64,000 nucleotides of DNA, taken from positions 1,027,833 to 1,091,832 of the forward strand of contig NZ_LRFG02000001.1 in assembly GCF_001641755.2 (NCBI RefSeq). Reading direction: 5' to 3'. This document shows positions 44,572-53,844 of the stretch, piece after piece (position 1 is the stretch's first letter; each line of letters begins with the position of its first letter). The notes under the pieces were generated by a model. That model was not told the origin of the DNA, did no database searches, and worked only from the letters and a program-made list of their open reading frames with translations. This DNA is from Microbulbifer flavimaris (GTDB taxonomy: Bacteria > Pseudomonadota > Gammaproteobacteria > Pseudomonadales > Cellvibrionaceae). Both the position numbers and the translations under genes were made by a program.

Positions 44572-46030
44572 TGTCTTTCAGCTCAAGGTAGTATTCGTCA
44601 AATTGGGCAAAGTAATCGTTGCTGGCCGTCTCGCCAGTAAACTCGACCGCGATCCGCGGCCCATCACCCTGGTTCACCGCCGCCGCTTCAAGGGCGTGGC
44701 TCATGGCGAGCAGGTCACGGGCATTGTCCAGCGGCAGGTCACGGCTGTTGATGCGACGGCCGCTGCCGAGCGCCGATTGCAAATAGTCGCGAAGGTCGCC
44801 GGAATTGAAATTGAAAGCCTGATCCAGCATCTGCTGCAGAAGAATCTCGCGGCGATTGTCTTCCGCCAACGGCTGCTCTTCCTCCACCCGGGTATTGACC
44901 GGCTGACGTCGCTGGCGCTGCCAGAGCTGGGTCTGCTTCGGGTCAAACAGGCGCAACTGGAAACTGCCCATCTGCTGGCCCAGGCGGGTCAACAGTGCAT
45001 TCCGCTCGGCGCTCTCCCCCAACTGCTGACACAGGTCAGTGAAGGCACCCTGGGACTGACTGTGCAGGTAGCTGAGCTGGCGGATGATGATGTCGGCGCG
45101 CTTGGTGAACCCGTGCAGGGCGTGACGCAGCGCGGGCAGTTTTACCTCACAGGCGCGGCGCATCCGGTCTTCGATGGTATCGAGCATCCACCACAACAGT
45201 GAGCGGCCCTCTTCCACGAAGTCCGGCAGCAGCTGGCGCAGTCGGCGCTCCCACTCTGCTTTCTGGCTTTTTTCCTTGCGTCGAATGCGGGCGATCACGC
45301 GGCCAATCGCATCCCGGTGCTTCTCCACACTGTCGGCGGACAGCCGGATTGCCAGATCCGGCTGGAAGCGGCTCTCCATAAAGGAAAAAAATTCATCGGT
45401 GGCCTGCTGCACCAGCAACTGGGCCTCCACTTCCCGCACCAGTTCGCGCTTGCGCTCTTCCAGCTCCGCGATCATGTCGGTGAAGTCGGCAACGATGCGC
45501 TCGGAATATTCCCAGGCATCGATCAGGTCATGGATTTCCCCACGACCGGCAAAGGCTTCCAGCGCATTCAGCGTGTTACGGGTATTGCGGTGGCGGGTGC
45601 GGACACGGGTGCTGTTGACCTCCACAAGCGGCTGGGTAAACAGGCGGCCGCGCCGGCTGAAGGGATAGGTTGCCACCAGGGTGGCGCTGTCCACCTGCTT
45701 TTCGAGCCAGCCATACTCCGCCAGGCTGTTGAGCACCCACACGGCCTGCTCCCGCAGGTTACGGAAACGGTGCTCTTTAGCGCCTGCAGCCCCGGCAACC
45801 TTCTGGTGGACCGCACCTTCCGGGCCATCGTCGTTGTCGTCCAGCTGGGGCGCACGGGTGAGTGCCTCGCTGAAGATTTCGAGGATCTGTTCCCGCGTCA
45901 GGGACTCACCGTAGTCCGCCTTGGCGGTGTACAGGCGCTCATACAGCAGGCGCAGGCATTCGACTACCTGCTCGCGGTATTTACCGGTGAGGGGCCGGAA
46001 AAAATGCTGGTAATGATCGGCGAAAAACAA
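44564..46030 (-). CDS. mksF: MksF, kleisin-like subunit of the Mks condensin (JetA family)
   Basis: 488 residues. N-terminal winged-helix-like region (FRPLTGKYREQVVECLRLLYERLY), a coiled coil in the middle (ELEERKRELVREVEAQLLVQ), and a conserved C-terminal region match the MksF/JetA group, the kleisin that closes the MksB ring. The start codon is TTG at 46030, with no good SD, and an upstream frame extension is possible. It lies only 14 bases after a lipoprotein gene and overlaps mksE by 8 bases. The order F-E-B is the standard Mks operon order. Confidence 0.85.
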   Translation of the reverse strand: MFFADHYQHFFRPLTGKYREQVVECLRLLYERLYTAKADYGESLTREQILEIFSEALTRAPQLDDNDDGPEGAVHQKVAGAAGAKEHRFRNLREQAVWVLNSLAEYGWLEKQVDSATLVATYPFSRRGRLFTQPLVEVNSTRVRTRHRNTRNTLNALEAFAGRGEIHDLIDAWEYSERIVADFTDMIAELEERKRELVREVEAQLLVQQATDEFFSFMESRFQPDLAIRLSADSVEKHRDAIGRVIARIRRKEKSQKAEWERRLRQLLPDFVEEGRSLLWWMLDTIEDRMRRACEVKLPALRHALHGFTKRADIIIRQLSYLHSQSQGAFTDLCQQLGESAERNALLTRLGQQMGSFQLRLFDPKQTQLWQRQRRQPVNTRVEEEQPLAEDNRREILLQQMLDQAFNFNSGDLRDYLQSALGSGRRINSRDLPLDNARDLLAMSHALEAAAVNQGDGPRIAVEFTGETASNDYFAQFDEYYLELKDSD

Positions 46031-46044
46031 CCGCTGATTACCGC

Positions 46045-46233
46045 TTACTGCTCGTCCGGCTTCTGGTTCAGGACACAGTACTTGGTGTAGTCACCGGCAT
46101 CCTCCAGAGTCCACTTGCCCTTGGGGATTTCGTCCATTTTCTTGCACCAGGCATCGGAGCCGCGCTTGGGCTCACAGCCGGTCATGGCAATCAGGGCGGA
46201 AAACGCAGTGACGAGGATCAGTGTTTTTTTCAT
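46045..46233 (-). CDS. DUF3012 lipoprotein
   Basis: 62 residues. A signal peptide with the lipobox LIAMTGC makes it a lipoprotein with Cys20 as the lipidated residue. The mature part, CEPKRGSDAWCKKMDEIPKG and ending in YCVLNQK, matches the small DUF3012 family, with two further cysteines likely forming a disulfide in the periplasm. Aspartate does not follow the lipid cysteine, so outer-membrane sorting is expected. It sits 81 bases after cysS and 14 bases before mksF in one direction. Function is unknown. Confidence 0.8.
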   Translation of the reverse strand: MKKTLILVTAFSALIAMTGCEPKRGSDAWCKKMDEIPKGKWTLEDAGDYTKYCVLNQKPDEQ

Positions 46234-46314
46234 GGGGCTTACCCTTTTCTTTTGCAGGATCTTGTTGTTATCGGGAGTGTTCGTTCTTATTGACTGGCTG
46301 CTAGGGCCGTGGCG

Positions 46315-47691
46315 CTATTCCCTGCGCCACTTGGTGCCTTCACGGCTGTCCTCCAGCACAACGCCTTGCGCCTTCAGTTCCTCGCGGATCTCGTCGGCAC
46401 GGGCGAAGTTTTTGTCTTTCTTGCTCTGCTGGCGCTCCGCAATCAGCGCTTCGATCTCGTCCTCGGAGATGGACTCCTCCCCTCCGCGGGCCTGCTTGAA
46501 CCAGGCTTCCGGATCCTGCTGCAGGATGCCCAGCATTTCCCCCGCTGCCAGCAACAGGCCTTTCTGCTGCGGCTTGTCTGTTTCGTCGGTGCGATTCAGC
46601 TCCTTGGCCATCTGGTACAACTCGCTGATGGCGACCGGCGTATTGAGGTCGTCCTCCAGTGCTGCCAGGAAGGCGCCGCCACTCAGGTCTGAATCCGCCG
46701 CAGTCACATCCTCCACATCGCGCAGGAAGCCGTAAAGGGTGTCGAGACTGCGCCAGGCCTGATCCAGCAGGTCCGCACTGAAATTCAGTTCCGAGCGGTA
46801 GTGTGCGCTGAGCAGGGCAAAGCGCAGCACTTCCCCCGGATACTGCTGCAGCAGGTCATTGACCATGCGGAAGTTGCCCAGGGACTTGGACATCTTCTCG
46901 CCTTCGATATTCACATAGCCGTTGTGCATCCAGTAACGCACGAAGTCGGTACCATTGGCGCAACAGCTCTGGGCCCGCTCATTTTCGTGGTGCGGGAACG
47001 TCAGGTCCCGGCCGCCACCGTGGATATCGATGGTATCCCCAAGGTGCTTCTTGATCATGGCCGAGCACTCCAGGTGCCAGCCCGGACGACCGCGACCCCA
47101 GGGACTGTCCCACCCGGGCTCTTCATCCCTGGATGGCTTCCACAGCACGAAATCGCCAGCGTACTTTTTATAAGGTGCCACCTCTACCCGGGCCCCGGCC
47201 AGCATGTCATCCAGGGAGCGCTTGGACAGTTTGCCGTAATCCTCCATGGAGTCCACGGCGAACAGCACATGGCCTTCCGCTGCATAGGCATGGCCCTTTT
47301 CCAGCAGCTTTTCGATCATATCGATCATTTCCGGCAGGTGCTGGGTGGCGTAGGGAATGATGTCCGGCTCCAGATTGTTGAGCGCGGCCATGTCCTCGAA
47401 GTAGGCTTGGGAGAAACGCGCTGACAAGGTGTCGATCTCTTCACCCTGGTCGCGGGCGGCCTTCATGATCTTGTCGTCGATATCGGTGATATTGCGCGCA
47501 TACATCACATCGCTGTAATTGCGCTTGAGCAGCCGGTAGAGCGTGTCGAACACCACTGCCGGGCGCGCGTTACCGATATGTACCCGGTTATAGACTGTCG
47601 GGCCGCAGACATACATGCGCACCCGGTCTTTCACCAGTGGCTCGAAGGTTTCTTTCTGTCCGGAGAAAGTGTTGTGAAGCTGTAGTGCCAT
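46315..47691 (-). CDS. cysS: Cysteinyl-tRNA synthetase
   Basis: 458 residues. Class I synthetase with the HIGH motif at VHIGNARP and the KMSKS motif at [11 protein letters not shown]. The zinc-binding Cys in [13 protein letters not shown] and the histidine in [11 protein letters not shown] are visible. The start at ATG 47691 was chosen by the conserved N-terminus [14 protein letters not shown]; the open frame upstream runs into palindromic repeat sequence and is not coding. The gene is part of the minus-strand series glnS-cysS-lipoprotein-mksFEB, with a repeat-bearing gap between glnS and cysS. Confidence 0.95.
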   Translation of the reverse strand: MALQLHNTFSGQKETFEPLVKDRVRMYVCGPTVYNRVHIGNARPAVVFDTLYRLLKRNYSDVMYARNITDIDDKIMKAARDQGEEIDTLSARFSQAYFEDMAALNNLEPDIIPYATQHLPEMIDMIEKLLEKGHAYAAEGHVLFAVDSMEDYGKLSKRSLDDMLAGARVEVAPYKKYAGDFVLWKPSRDEEPGWDSPWGRGRPGWHLECSAMIKKHLGDTIDIHGGGRDLTFPHHENERAQSCCANGTDFVRYWMHNGYVNIEGEKMSKSLGNFRMVNDLLQQYPGEVLRFALLSAHYRSELNFSADLLDQAWRSLDTLYGFLRDVEDVTAADSDLSGGAFLAALEDDLNTPVAISELYQMAKELNRTDETDKPQQKGLLLAAGEMLGILQQDPEAWFKQARGGEESISEDEIEALIAERQQSKKDKNFARADEIREELKAQGVVLEDSREGTKWRRE

Positions 47692-47746
47692 AAAATCCGT
47701 TTGCGTTTGTATGCGTTTCTGACTGTGCTGCGCGCCGGGCCGTTCT

Positions 47747-47940
47747 AGATTCCGGCCTGCGCCGGAATGACGCGGGGCCGGAATACTCACTGTCGTCATC
47801 CCGGACTTGATCCGGGACCCAGTTACCCCAGGGGCTCCGATAACGCAGTGGCCCGTGGATTCCGGCCTGCGCCGGAATGACGGTAGGCTGCCGGTCATTG
47901 GCAACGCCTATCGTCATGCCGGCGCAGGCCGGTATCCAGT
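47747..47940. repeat. Cluster of four REP-type palindromes
   Basis: ATTCCGGCCTGCGCCGGAAT occurs twice (about 47749 and 47859), with a palindrome CCCGGACTTGATCCGGG at about 47800 and CATGCCGGCGCAGGCCGGTAT at about 47914. They are the same palindrome types as in the 32.5-33.2 kb array but not in a regular tandem. They lie between glnS and cysS, where they could stabilise or terminate the upstream message. Confidence 0.8.
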
Positions 47941-47959
47941 ATCTATCTAATCTGTGCGG

Positions 47960-49633
47960 TTATTTGTTCTGTTCCTTGGCCCAAGAATCCCGCAGGCCAA
48001 TGGTGCGGTTGAACACCGGCTTTTCCGCACTGCCGTATTTGTTGTCGCGGCAGAAGTAGCCGTTGCGCTCGAACTGATAACCCTGCTCCGGCTCGGCATT
48101 TGCGAGGCCGATTTCCGCCTTGCAGCCCGTGAGCACTTGCAGGTTTTCCGGGTTCACATGGTCGAGGAAGTTCTTGCCACCGGCGTCCGGGGCGGGATCG
48201 TCAAACAGGCGATCGTAGAGGCGCACCTCGCAATCCACGTTGTCTTCAGCAGATACCCAGTGAATGACGCCTTTCGGCTTCACGCCATCGGCAGGATCCT
48301 TACCCACGGTATCGAGGTCAACAGAGCACAATACCTCCACGATTTCGCCGGCATCGTTCTTGACCACTTCTTCCGCCTGGATCACATAAGCGTTGCGCAG
48401 GCGCACCTTCTTGCCCAGCACCAGGCGCTTGTACTTCTTGTTGGCCTCCTCGCGGAAGTCTTCTTTTTCGATGTACACGGTGCGGGAGAACGGCAGCTCC
48501 CGGGTCGGCAGGTCCTCACGCACCGGGTGCCCCGGGGCGGTCAGCATTTCCTTCTGCCCTTCCGGGTAGTTGGTCAGGGTCACCTTGAGTGGCTCCATCA
48601 CGCACATGGCGCGGGGGGCATTCTTGTCCAGGTCATCACGGATGCAGTATTCCAGCATGCCCACATCCACCACGGAGTCGGAACGGGTGACACCGATCAT
48701 CTCGCAGAAGTTGCGGATCGCCGCCGGGGTCACACCGCGCCGACGCAGGCCGGAAATGGTCGGCATGCGCGGGTCGTCCCAGCCGTCCACATGCTTCTCG
48801 TCCACCAGCTGCTTCAACTTGCGCTTGGAAACCACGGTGTAATTCAGGTTCAGGCGCGCAAACTCATACTGGCGCGGGCGGGCCGGCACCGGCAGGTTCT
48901 CGATAAACCAGTCGTACAGCGGCTTGTGGTCCTCAAACTCCAGGGTGCAGATGGAGTGGCTGATCCCCTCGATGGCATCAGACTGGCCATGGGCGAAGTC
49001 GTAGCTGGGGTAAACGCACCATTTGTCACCGGTCTGGTGGTGCGCCATCTTCTTGATGCGATAGATCACCGGGTCGCGCAGGTTGATGTTCGGCGCGGCC
49101 ATGTCGATCTTGGCGCGCAGGCTGCACTCGCCCTCTTCCATCTCCCCGTTTTTCATCTGCTCGAACAGCGCCAGGTTTTCCTCGACACTGCGATCGCGGT
49201 AGGGGCTGTTCTTGCCCGGCTCGGTCAGGGTGCCGCGGTGTTCACGGGCCTGTTCCGGATTCAAGTGGCACACGTAGGCCTTGCCCTCGCGGATCAGGTG
49301 CAGCGCCCACTCGTGCAGCTGGTCGAAATAGTCAGAGGTGTACTTGGCCCCGTCGGCCCACTCGAATCCCAGCCAGGAGACATCCTGCTTGATGGACGCT
49401 ACATACTCCTCTTCTTCCTTGGCCGGGTTGGTGTCGTCAAAGCGCAGGTTACAGCTACCGCCAAACTCCTCGGCAAGGCCAAAGTTCAGGCAGATAGACT
49501 TGGCGTGACCGATGTGCAGGTAGCCGTTGGGCTCCGGCGGGAAGCGGGTCACCACCTGGGACACCCGGCCCTCGGCCAGATCTTCGCGAATGATGTTCTG
49601 CAGAAAGTGAGCGGGTTTGCTCTCGGATGTCAT
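47960..49633 (-). CDS. glnS: Glutaminyl-tRNA synthetase
   Basis: 557 residues. Class I synthetase with HIGH as [11 protein letters not shown] (in [14 protein letters not shown]) and the KMSKS-like motif [11 protein letters not shown]. The Glx-type N-terminus RFPPEPNG and the C-terminal anticodon-binding beta barrels ([20 protein letters not shown]) are present. The start at ATG 49633 ([18 protein letters not shown]) matches the family; the frame upstream is not supported. A TATAAT -10 element lies about 75 bases upstream. It is divergent from ppiB. Confidence 0.95.
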   Translation of the reverse strand: MTSESKPAHFLQNIIREDLAEGRVSQVVTRFPPEPNGYLHIGHAKSICLNFGLAEEFGGSCNLRFDDTNPAKEEEEYVASIKQDVSWLGFEWADGAKYTSDYFDQLHEWALHLIREGKAYVCHLNPEQAREHRGTLTEPGKNSPYRDRSVEENLALFEQMKNGEMEEGECSLRAKIDMAAPNINLRDPVIYRIKKMAHHQTGDKWCVYPSYDFAHGQSDAIEGISHSICTLEFEDHKPLYDWFIENLPVPARPRQYEFARLNLNYTVVSKRKLKQLVDEKHVDGWDDPRMPTISGLRRRGVTPAAIRNFCEMIGVTRSDSVVDVGMLEYCIRDDLDKNAPRAMCVMEPLKVTLTNYPEGQKEMLTAPGHPVREDLPTRELPFSRTVYIEKEDFREEANKKYKRLVLGKKVRLRNAYVIQAEEVVKNDAGEIVEVLCSVDLDTVGKDPADGVKPKGVIHWVSAEDNVDCEVRLYDRLFDDPAPDAGGKNFLDHVNPENLQVLTGCKAEIGLANAEPEQGYQFERNGYFCRDNKYGSAEKPVFNRTIGLRDSWAKEQNK

Positions 49634-49708
49634 AAGATTCTCTACATACAGCTGCGGCGGGGAATGGGCGTTGCGTTCTGCCATTCCGTGGGTCTGGTTA
49701 AGCGGTGG

Positions 49709-49714
49709 ATTATA
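49709..49714 (-). promoter_or_regulatory. Candidate -10 element of glnS
   Basis: TATAAT on the minus strand, about 76 bases before the glnS ATG. A good -35 hexamer was not found at 16-18 bases, so the assignment is uncertain. Confidence 0.4.
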
Positions 49715-49816
49715 GCGCAGTTGCAGCGCATAACACCGGTTGACACAGCATCCATAGCATGGCGAATCTTCCATGGTTACTTTTTAGCCAGAACAACGAT
49801 TGGCATCCCGATTCTT

Positions 49817-49844
49817 TTGATCCCCCGGGGCGACGAGGTATGAT
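49817..49844 (+). promoter_or_regulatory. Sigma-70 promoter of ppiB-lpxH
   Basis: TTGATC, a 16-base spacer, TATGAT, then a GC-rich discriminator GCGCGCC. It ends 30 bases before the ppiB ATG. Confidence 0.7.
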
Positions 49845-49874
49845 GCGCGCCGAGTTGAACCTTTAGGACGTTTT

Positions 49875-50384
49875 ATGATCACCCTGCACACTACTCACGG
49901 CGATATCGCCATCGAACTCGATTTCGACAAGGCCCCCAAAACCGCAGCCAACTTCCTGCAGTACTGCCGCGACGACTTCTACACCGGGACTATCTTCCAC
50001 CGGGTGATCGATAACTTCATGGTCCAGGGCGGCGGTATGACGCCGGATATGGAACAGAAAGCCACCCGCGAGCCGATCGAGAACGAAGCCGACAACGGCC
50101 TCAAGAACGACACCGGCACCCTGGCCATGGCCCGCACAATGGATCCCCACTCCGCCAGCTCCCAGTTCTTTATCAACGTAAAGGACAACGACTTCCTGAA
50201 CTTCCGCAGCAAAGATGCCCAGGGCTGGGGTTACTGCGTGTTTGGAAAGGTTGCCGACGGCATGGACGTGGTCAACAAGATCAAGAGCGTCAAGACGGGC
50301 AGCAAAGGCTTCCACCAGGACGTACCGCTGGAGACCATCGAGATCACCGGCGTGACCATCTCCGACGCCTACGCGGACAAGTAA
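49875..50384 (+). CDS. ppiB: Peptidyl-prolyl cis-trans isomerase B (cyclophilin)
   Basis: 169 residues, no signal peptide, so cytosolic. Cyclophilin signatures: [16 protein letters not shown] (catalytic Arg), [38 protein letters not shown]. It folds proteins by isomerising prolyl bonds. It follows a good promoter and is followed after 9 bases by lpxH on the same strand. AGGACG upstream serves as RBS. Confidence 0.95.
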   Translation: MITLHTTHGDIAIELDFDKAPKTAANFLQYCRDDFYTGTIFHRVIDNFMVQGGGMTPDMEQKATREPIENEADNGLKNDTGTLAMARTMDPHSASSQFFINVKDNDFLNFRSKDAQGWGYCVFGKVADGMDVVNKIKSVKTGSKGFHQDVPLETIEITGVTISDAYADK

Positions 50385-50393
50385 GGCCCGGTT

Positions 50394-51122
50394 TTGACGG
50401 CATATATCATCTCCGACCTGCACCTGGACGAGAGCCGCCCGGCCATCACGGCGGCTTTCTACGAATTCCTGCGCACCAGAGCCGCAGGAGCCGAGGCCCT
50501 GTACATTCTCGGCGACTTTTTCGAGGTGTGGGTCGGCGATGATGACGACTCTCCGCTTGCCCGCGAGGTAGCAGAAGAGTTGAGCCGCTACAGCGGCACC
50601 GGTGCCGAGCTCTACCTGATGCACGGCAACCGGGATTTTCTGCTGGGCGAGGATTTCGCCCAGCGCGCCGGCGCAGTGCTGCTGCCGGACCCGAGCCTGG
50701 TGACCCTCGGCGGCCGCAAAGTGCTGCTGATGCACGGCGACAGCCTCTGCACCCGCGACGCCGAATACATGGCCTTTCGCGAGCAGGCGCGCAACCCGCA
50801 GTGGCAGGCGGCACTGCTGGCCAAGCCTCTGGAAGAACGCCGCCAGATCGCCGCGCAGATTCGGGCAGTCTCCAAGTCCATGAACAGCCGCAAGGCGGAG
50901 GACATCATGGACGTGACCCCGGACGAAGTGGAGCAGGCCATGCGAACCCACGGTGTCCACACCCTGATCCACGGCCACACCCACCGCCCTGCCCGCCACA
51001 CTCTGAACGTCGATGGTGAAGAGGCCGAGCGCATCGTACTGGGTGACTGGGGTGACAACGGCTGGTGCATCCGCGCCGACGACAAAAGCCTGGAACTGAT
51101 CCACTGGCCCATCACTTCCTGA
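50394..51122 (+). CDS. lpxH: UDP-2,3-diacylglucosamine hydrolase
   Basis: 242 residues. Hydrolyses UDP-2,3-diacylglucosamine to lipid X in lipid A synthesis, at the inner membrane surface. Calcineurin-type metal motifs are complete: ISDLHLDE, LGDFFEVWVGDD, MHGNRDFLLG, LLMHGDSLCT and LIHGHTHRPA. The start is TTG at 50394, 9 bases after ppiB, as the conserved N-terminus begins there. The ppiB-lpxH pair is common in gammaproteobacteria. Confidence 0.95.
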   Translation: MTAYIISDLHLDESRPAITAAFYEFLRTRAAGAEALYILGDFFEVWVGDDDDSPLAREVAEELSRYSGTGAELYLMHGNRDFLLGEDFAQRAGAVLLPDPSLVTLGGRKVLLMHGDSLCTRDAEYMAFREQARNPQWQAALLAKPLEERRQIAAQIRAVSKSMNSRKAEDIMDVTPDEVEQAMRTHGVHTLIHGHTHRPARHTLNVDGEEAERIVLGDWGDNGWCIRADDKSLELIHWPITS

Positions 51123-51170
51123 TATTCTCGACCTGCAGGGAACCAGCCGACAGACGGGAGCAACGGGGGC

Positions 51171-52325
51171 ATGGTCAGGAATTACAGAAAACGCGTCCTC
51201 ATTCTGGGCGGCTACGGCAGCTTTGGTGCGCGCATCGCACAGATGCTCTCCAGCGAGCCGGAGATCCAGCTGATCATCGCCGGGCGCGACAAGTTCCGCG
51301 CCGACCTCTGCGCCTCGCGCCTGCCTAACCTCGCCGAGGGCCTGCGCCTGGAGCGGGACTCCATCAACCTGGCTGCGCAGCTCAAAGCCCTGCACCTCGA
51401 TCTGCTGATTCATTGCGCTGGTCCCTTCCAGGACCAGGACTATCGCGTCGCCCTCGCCTGCATAGAAGCGCGCACCCCCTACATCGACATTGCCGACGGC
51501 CGCCGTTTTGTCTGCGACTTCCCGCGGCTGTCCGCAGCGGCAGAGGCCGCGGGTGTGCCGCTGGTAACGGGCGCCAGCAGCCTGCCGGGCCTGAGCTCCG
51601 CTGCGCTGGCAGAGCTCGCCGGGAACTTTGGCCGCATCGACAGCGCCTGTATCGAGGTGGCCCCGGGGCACCGTATCGAACGAGGACTGGCCATGGTGCG
51701 CTCGGGGTTTGAGTCTCTCGGCCAGGGCTTCCCGGTTCTGCGACATGGACAGTGGCGGGAAACCTTCGCCGGCAATCGCCTGCGCCGCGCACGACTCGCC
51801 CACCCCATTGGCGAGCGCTGGATCTGCGATTTCAATGTTCCGGACCTGGAACTCTGGCCACGGGCACACAAGAGCCTGACGGATATGCGCTTCGGCACTG
51901 GCGTACAGCCGCGCCCCTTACAGCTGGGGCTGGCGGCCTGCGCCCACCTTGCCCGCCTGCACCTGCCGGCAACTGGCTCCTGGTTCGCCAGCCTTGGCCA
52001 CAAACTCGCCGCCCGCTGGCCGGGGGGCTCACCCCACGGAGGCATGCAGGTTCGCGTTCACGGCCAGGACAAGAGCGGCAACCTCCTGGCGCAACAGTGG
52101 CAGATACTGGGGTTGAGTGGCGACGGCCCCTGGATTCCCGCCGCGCCGGCAGCGGCGCTGGCGCGCAAGATCCTGCAGGGCAAGGGACCCGCCGCCGGCG
52201 CGGCGGTTTGCTGGCAGCTTGTCAGTGCGTATGAAATCCTGCGGGAACTGGCGCCCTACTCCGTGGTAACCGCCACGGAAACCCTCGAAGAGCAGACAGG
52301 CCCCGCGCGACCGGTGCCGGCCTGA
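51171..52325 (+). CDS. Saccharopine dehydrogenase-like NAD(P)-binding protein
   Basis: 384 residues. An N-terminal Rossmann domain (VLILGGYGSFGARIAQMLSS) with the saccharopine dehydrogenase-type ADGRRFV and LVTGASSLPGLSSAALAELA blocks. The C-terminal half has no recognised catalytic motif. Members of this loosely defined family are often reductases acting on lipids or small acids. The ATG at 51171 lies 48 bases after lpxH, so it could belong to that operon. Substrate unknown. Confidence 0.7.
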   Translation: MVRNYRKRVLILGGYGSFGARIAQMLSSEPEIQLIIAGRDKFRADLCASRLPNLAEGLRLERDSINLAAQLKALHLDLLIHCAGPFQDQDYRVALACIEARTPYIDIADGRRFVCDFPRLSAAAEAAGVPLVTGASSLPGLSSAALAELAGNFGRIDSACIEVAPGHRIERGLAMVRSGFESLGQGFPVLRHGQWRETFAGNRLRRARLAHPIGERWICDFNVPDLELWPRAHKSLTDMRFGTGVQPRPLQLGLAACAHLARLHLPATGSWFASLGHKLAARWPGGSPHGGMQVRVHGQDKSGNLLAQQWQILGLSGDGPWIPAAPAAALARKILQGKGPAAGAAVCWQLVSAYEILRELAPYSVVTATETLEEQTGPARPVPA

Positions 52326-52332
52326 GGCGCGC

Positions 52333-52965
52333 TCAGATCACCTTACACACTTCCCCGAAATCGAAGCGCGGTCCGCGCGGGTGGAGCAGATCCGGCTTTC
52401 CGTAACCGAGGTTGCAGAGGAAATTCGATTTGATGTGGCCGCTGGTACAGTGCTCCTGCTGGAATGCCGCGCGGTCACTGTCCTGGCCGAAGAATTCCTT
52501 GTCCACCATGTCGTTGTCGAACCCTGACATGGGACCACAGTCGAGCCCCACTGCGCGGGCGGCAATAATGAAATAGCCGCCCTGGAGCGAGCCGTTGCGA
52601 AATGCCGTCGCGGCCGCCAGTTCGGCGTCATCCTTGAACCAGTCCTTGGCCGGTGCATGGGGGAAAAGCCGGGGCAGAAAGTCATAGAATTTCATATCGT
52701 GGGCGATGATGGCCGTCACCGGTGCCGCCATGGTCTTGTCGACATTGCCCTCGTTCAGTGCCGGGCGCAGGCGCTCCTTCGCCTCTTTGCTGCGCAGAAA
52801 AAGGAGTCGGACCGGGCAGCAGTTGGCGCTGGTGGGCCCCATCCGCATCAGGTTATAGAGTTGCTCAAGCGTCTCGTCGCTGACCGGCTTCTGCTGCCAG
52901 TGACTGTGGGTGCGGGCCTCGGTAAATAACTGACTTGTGGCTGCCGCAGATATAACGTCACTCAT
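52333..52965 (-). CDS. rutE: Malonic semialdehyde reductase / nitroreductase family (RutE-like)
   Basis: 210 residues. The pattern LFTEARTHSHWQQKPVSDE, MRMGPTSANCCPVRLLFL, KERLRPALNEGNVDKTM, and GLDCGPMSGFDNDMV corresponds to RutE, an FMN-dependent NADPH reductase that reduces malonic semialdehyde in pyrimidine breakdown. No other rut genes are nearby, so the physiological role may differ. The second of two adjacent ATGs (52965) was chosen because the SD (AGGAG) then has the better spacing of six bases. It converges with the gene at 51171. Confidence 0.8.
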   Translation of the reverse strand: MSDVISAAATSQLFTEARTHSHWQQKPVSDETLEQLYNLMRMGPTSANCCPVRLLFLRSKEAKERLRPALNEGNVDKTMAAPVTAIIAHDMKFYDFLPRLFPHAPAKDWFKDDAELAAATAFRNGSLQGGYFIIAARAVGLDCGPMSGFDNDMVDKEFFGQDSDRAAFQQEHCTSGHIKSNFLCNLGYGKPDLLHPRGPRFDFGEVCKVI

Positions 52966-53011
52966 CATGCTCTCCTTTTGCGAATATTGGGCCTTTTCCC
53001 TGCCGGGCAGC

Positions 53012-53500
53012 TCAGGCCCCCGGGGCGCGCCACAGCAGCAACACCAGCATCACCAGGTGACAGCCTATTACCAGGTAACTGACGCGACTGCGGGTGCGAA
53101 AGTAGTGCCGCAGGCGCCGGGCATTGGGATTGAGGCGCGCCTCCTCCCAACGCACGTAGGCAAAGCCAGCGGCCAGTAACAGCAGCCCCCACAAGCTCAC
53201 CGTGGAAACCAACAGACCCAGCCAGGCCACCAGGGCCACGCCGTTACTCTGCAAGGTCAGCCCCAGCCGGCGCGGATGATCGGGGCGGTTCAGGGCACCA
53301 GCCCACCAGATGCCGCCGAGGAAACTCAAGATACAGGCGCTGTAGCCGGCAAACAGCAAACGGCCATCGATGCCCAGCACGACTGTGCCCTGCCACACCA
53401 TCCAGATACCGACCACAAATGGCAGCACACCGGCGTAGGCCAGGCCATCAAAAAGAGGCGTGGGCTCGGTGGGCGAGGGAGTGTCGAGGGAATCCTTCAT
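53012..53500 (-). CDS. DUF3429 membrane protein
   Basis: 162 residues, about five hydrophobic segments (LAYAGVLPFVVGIWMVW, LFAGYSACILSFLGGIWWA, and others to the C-terminus). The ILSFLGGIWWAGAL block is the DUF3429 hallmark, with the GIWW core. The family is widespread in gammaproteobacteria and of unknown function. The gene lies 46 bases upstream of the RutE-like gene in the same direction. Confidence 0.75.
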   Translation of the reverse strand: MKDSLDTPSPTEPTPLFDGLAYAGVLPFVVGIWMVWQGTVVLGIDGRLLFAGYSACILSFLGGIWWAGALNRPDHPRRLGLTLQSNGVALVAWLGLLVSTVSLWGLLLLAAGFAYVRWEEARLNPNARRLRHYFRTRSRVSYLVIGCHLVMLVLLLWRAPGA

Positions 53501-53563
53501 GTGCGCTAAGCTGGCAGGCGGAACGGAAGAATAATCTTAGCGCAACCAGCAGCGGGAAAGAGC

Positions 53564-53830
53564 GTGGAAACGGAACACAAAATAGACGTCAAGCAGGCCC
53601 TGCGGGTATTCGACAAGGCCACCAGGGAGGGAGAGAAACGGGATGACGGCTGGCACTACCGGGGCCTGACCTGCAGTACCGACTTCGACGGTTACACCGT
53701 ATTCATCAGCGACGGTAAAGTCGTGCTCACCGTGTTCTTCCACAACAAATACACGGTGGATTACGGCAACCCGCTGGAGCTACAGCAGTTCGTCGACTTG
53801 CTGGCGAAAGTCGACCGCGCTGGCGACTGA
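53564..53830 (+). CDS. DUF3081 small protein
   Basis: 88 residues. A short soluble protein (KIDVKQALRVFDKATREGEK, DGYTVFISDGKVVLTVFFHN) that matches the small DUF3081 family of gammaproteobacteria. The GTG start has GGGAAAG upstream. It is between DUF3429 and miaE, both on the minus strand. Function is unknown. Confidence 0.7.
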   Translation: METEHKIDVKQALRVFDKATREGEKRDDGWHYRGLTCSTDFDGYTVFISDGKVVLTVFFHNKYTVDYGNPLELQQFVDLLAKVDRAGD

Positions 53831-53844
53831 AGGTCCGCCAGGAC

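Noticed and set aside
40125..46030. Complete Wadjet defence system
   Set aside because: JetA-, JetB- and JetC-like subunits are present as MksF, MksE and MksB, but no JetD nuclease gene is in the surroundings, so defence cannot be claimed.
47692..47904. N-terminal extension of cysS
   Set aside because: The extra residues are encoded by REP palindromes, and the conserved N-terminus begins at ATG 47691.
49863..51869. 668-codon minus-strand frame opposite ppiB, lpxH and the next gene
   Set aside because: Antisense shadow of three real genes, with no RBS and no recognisable domain.
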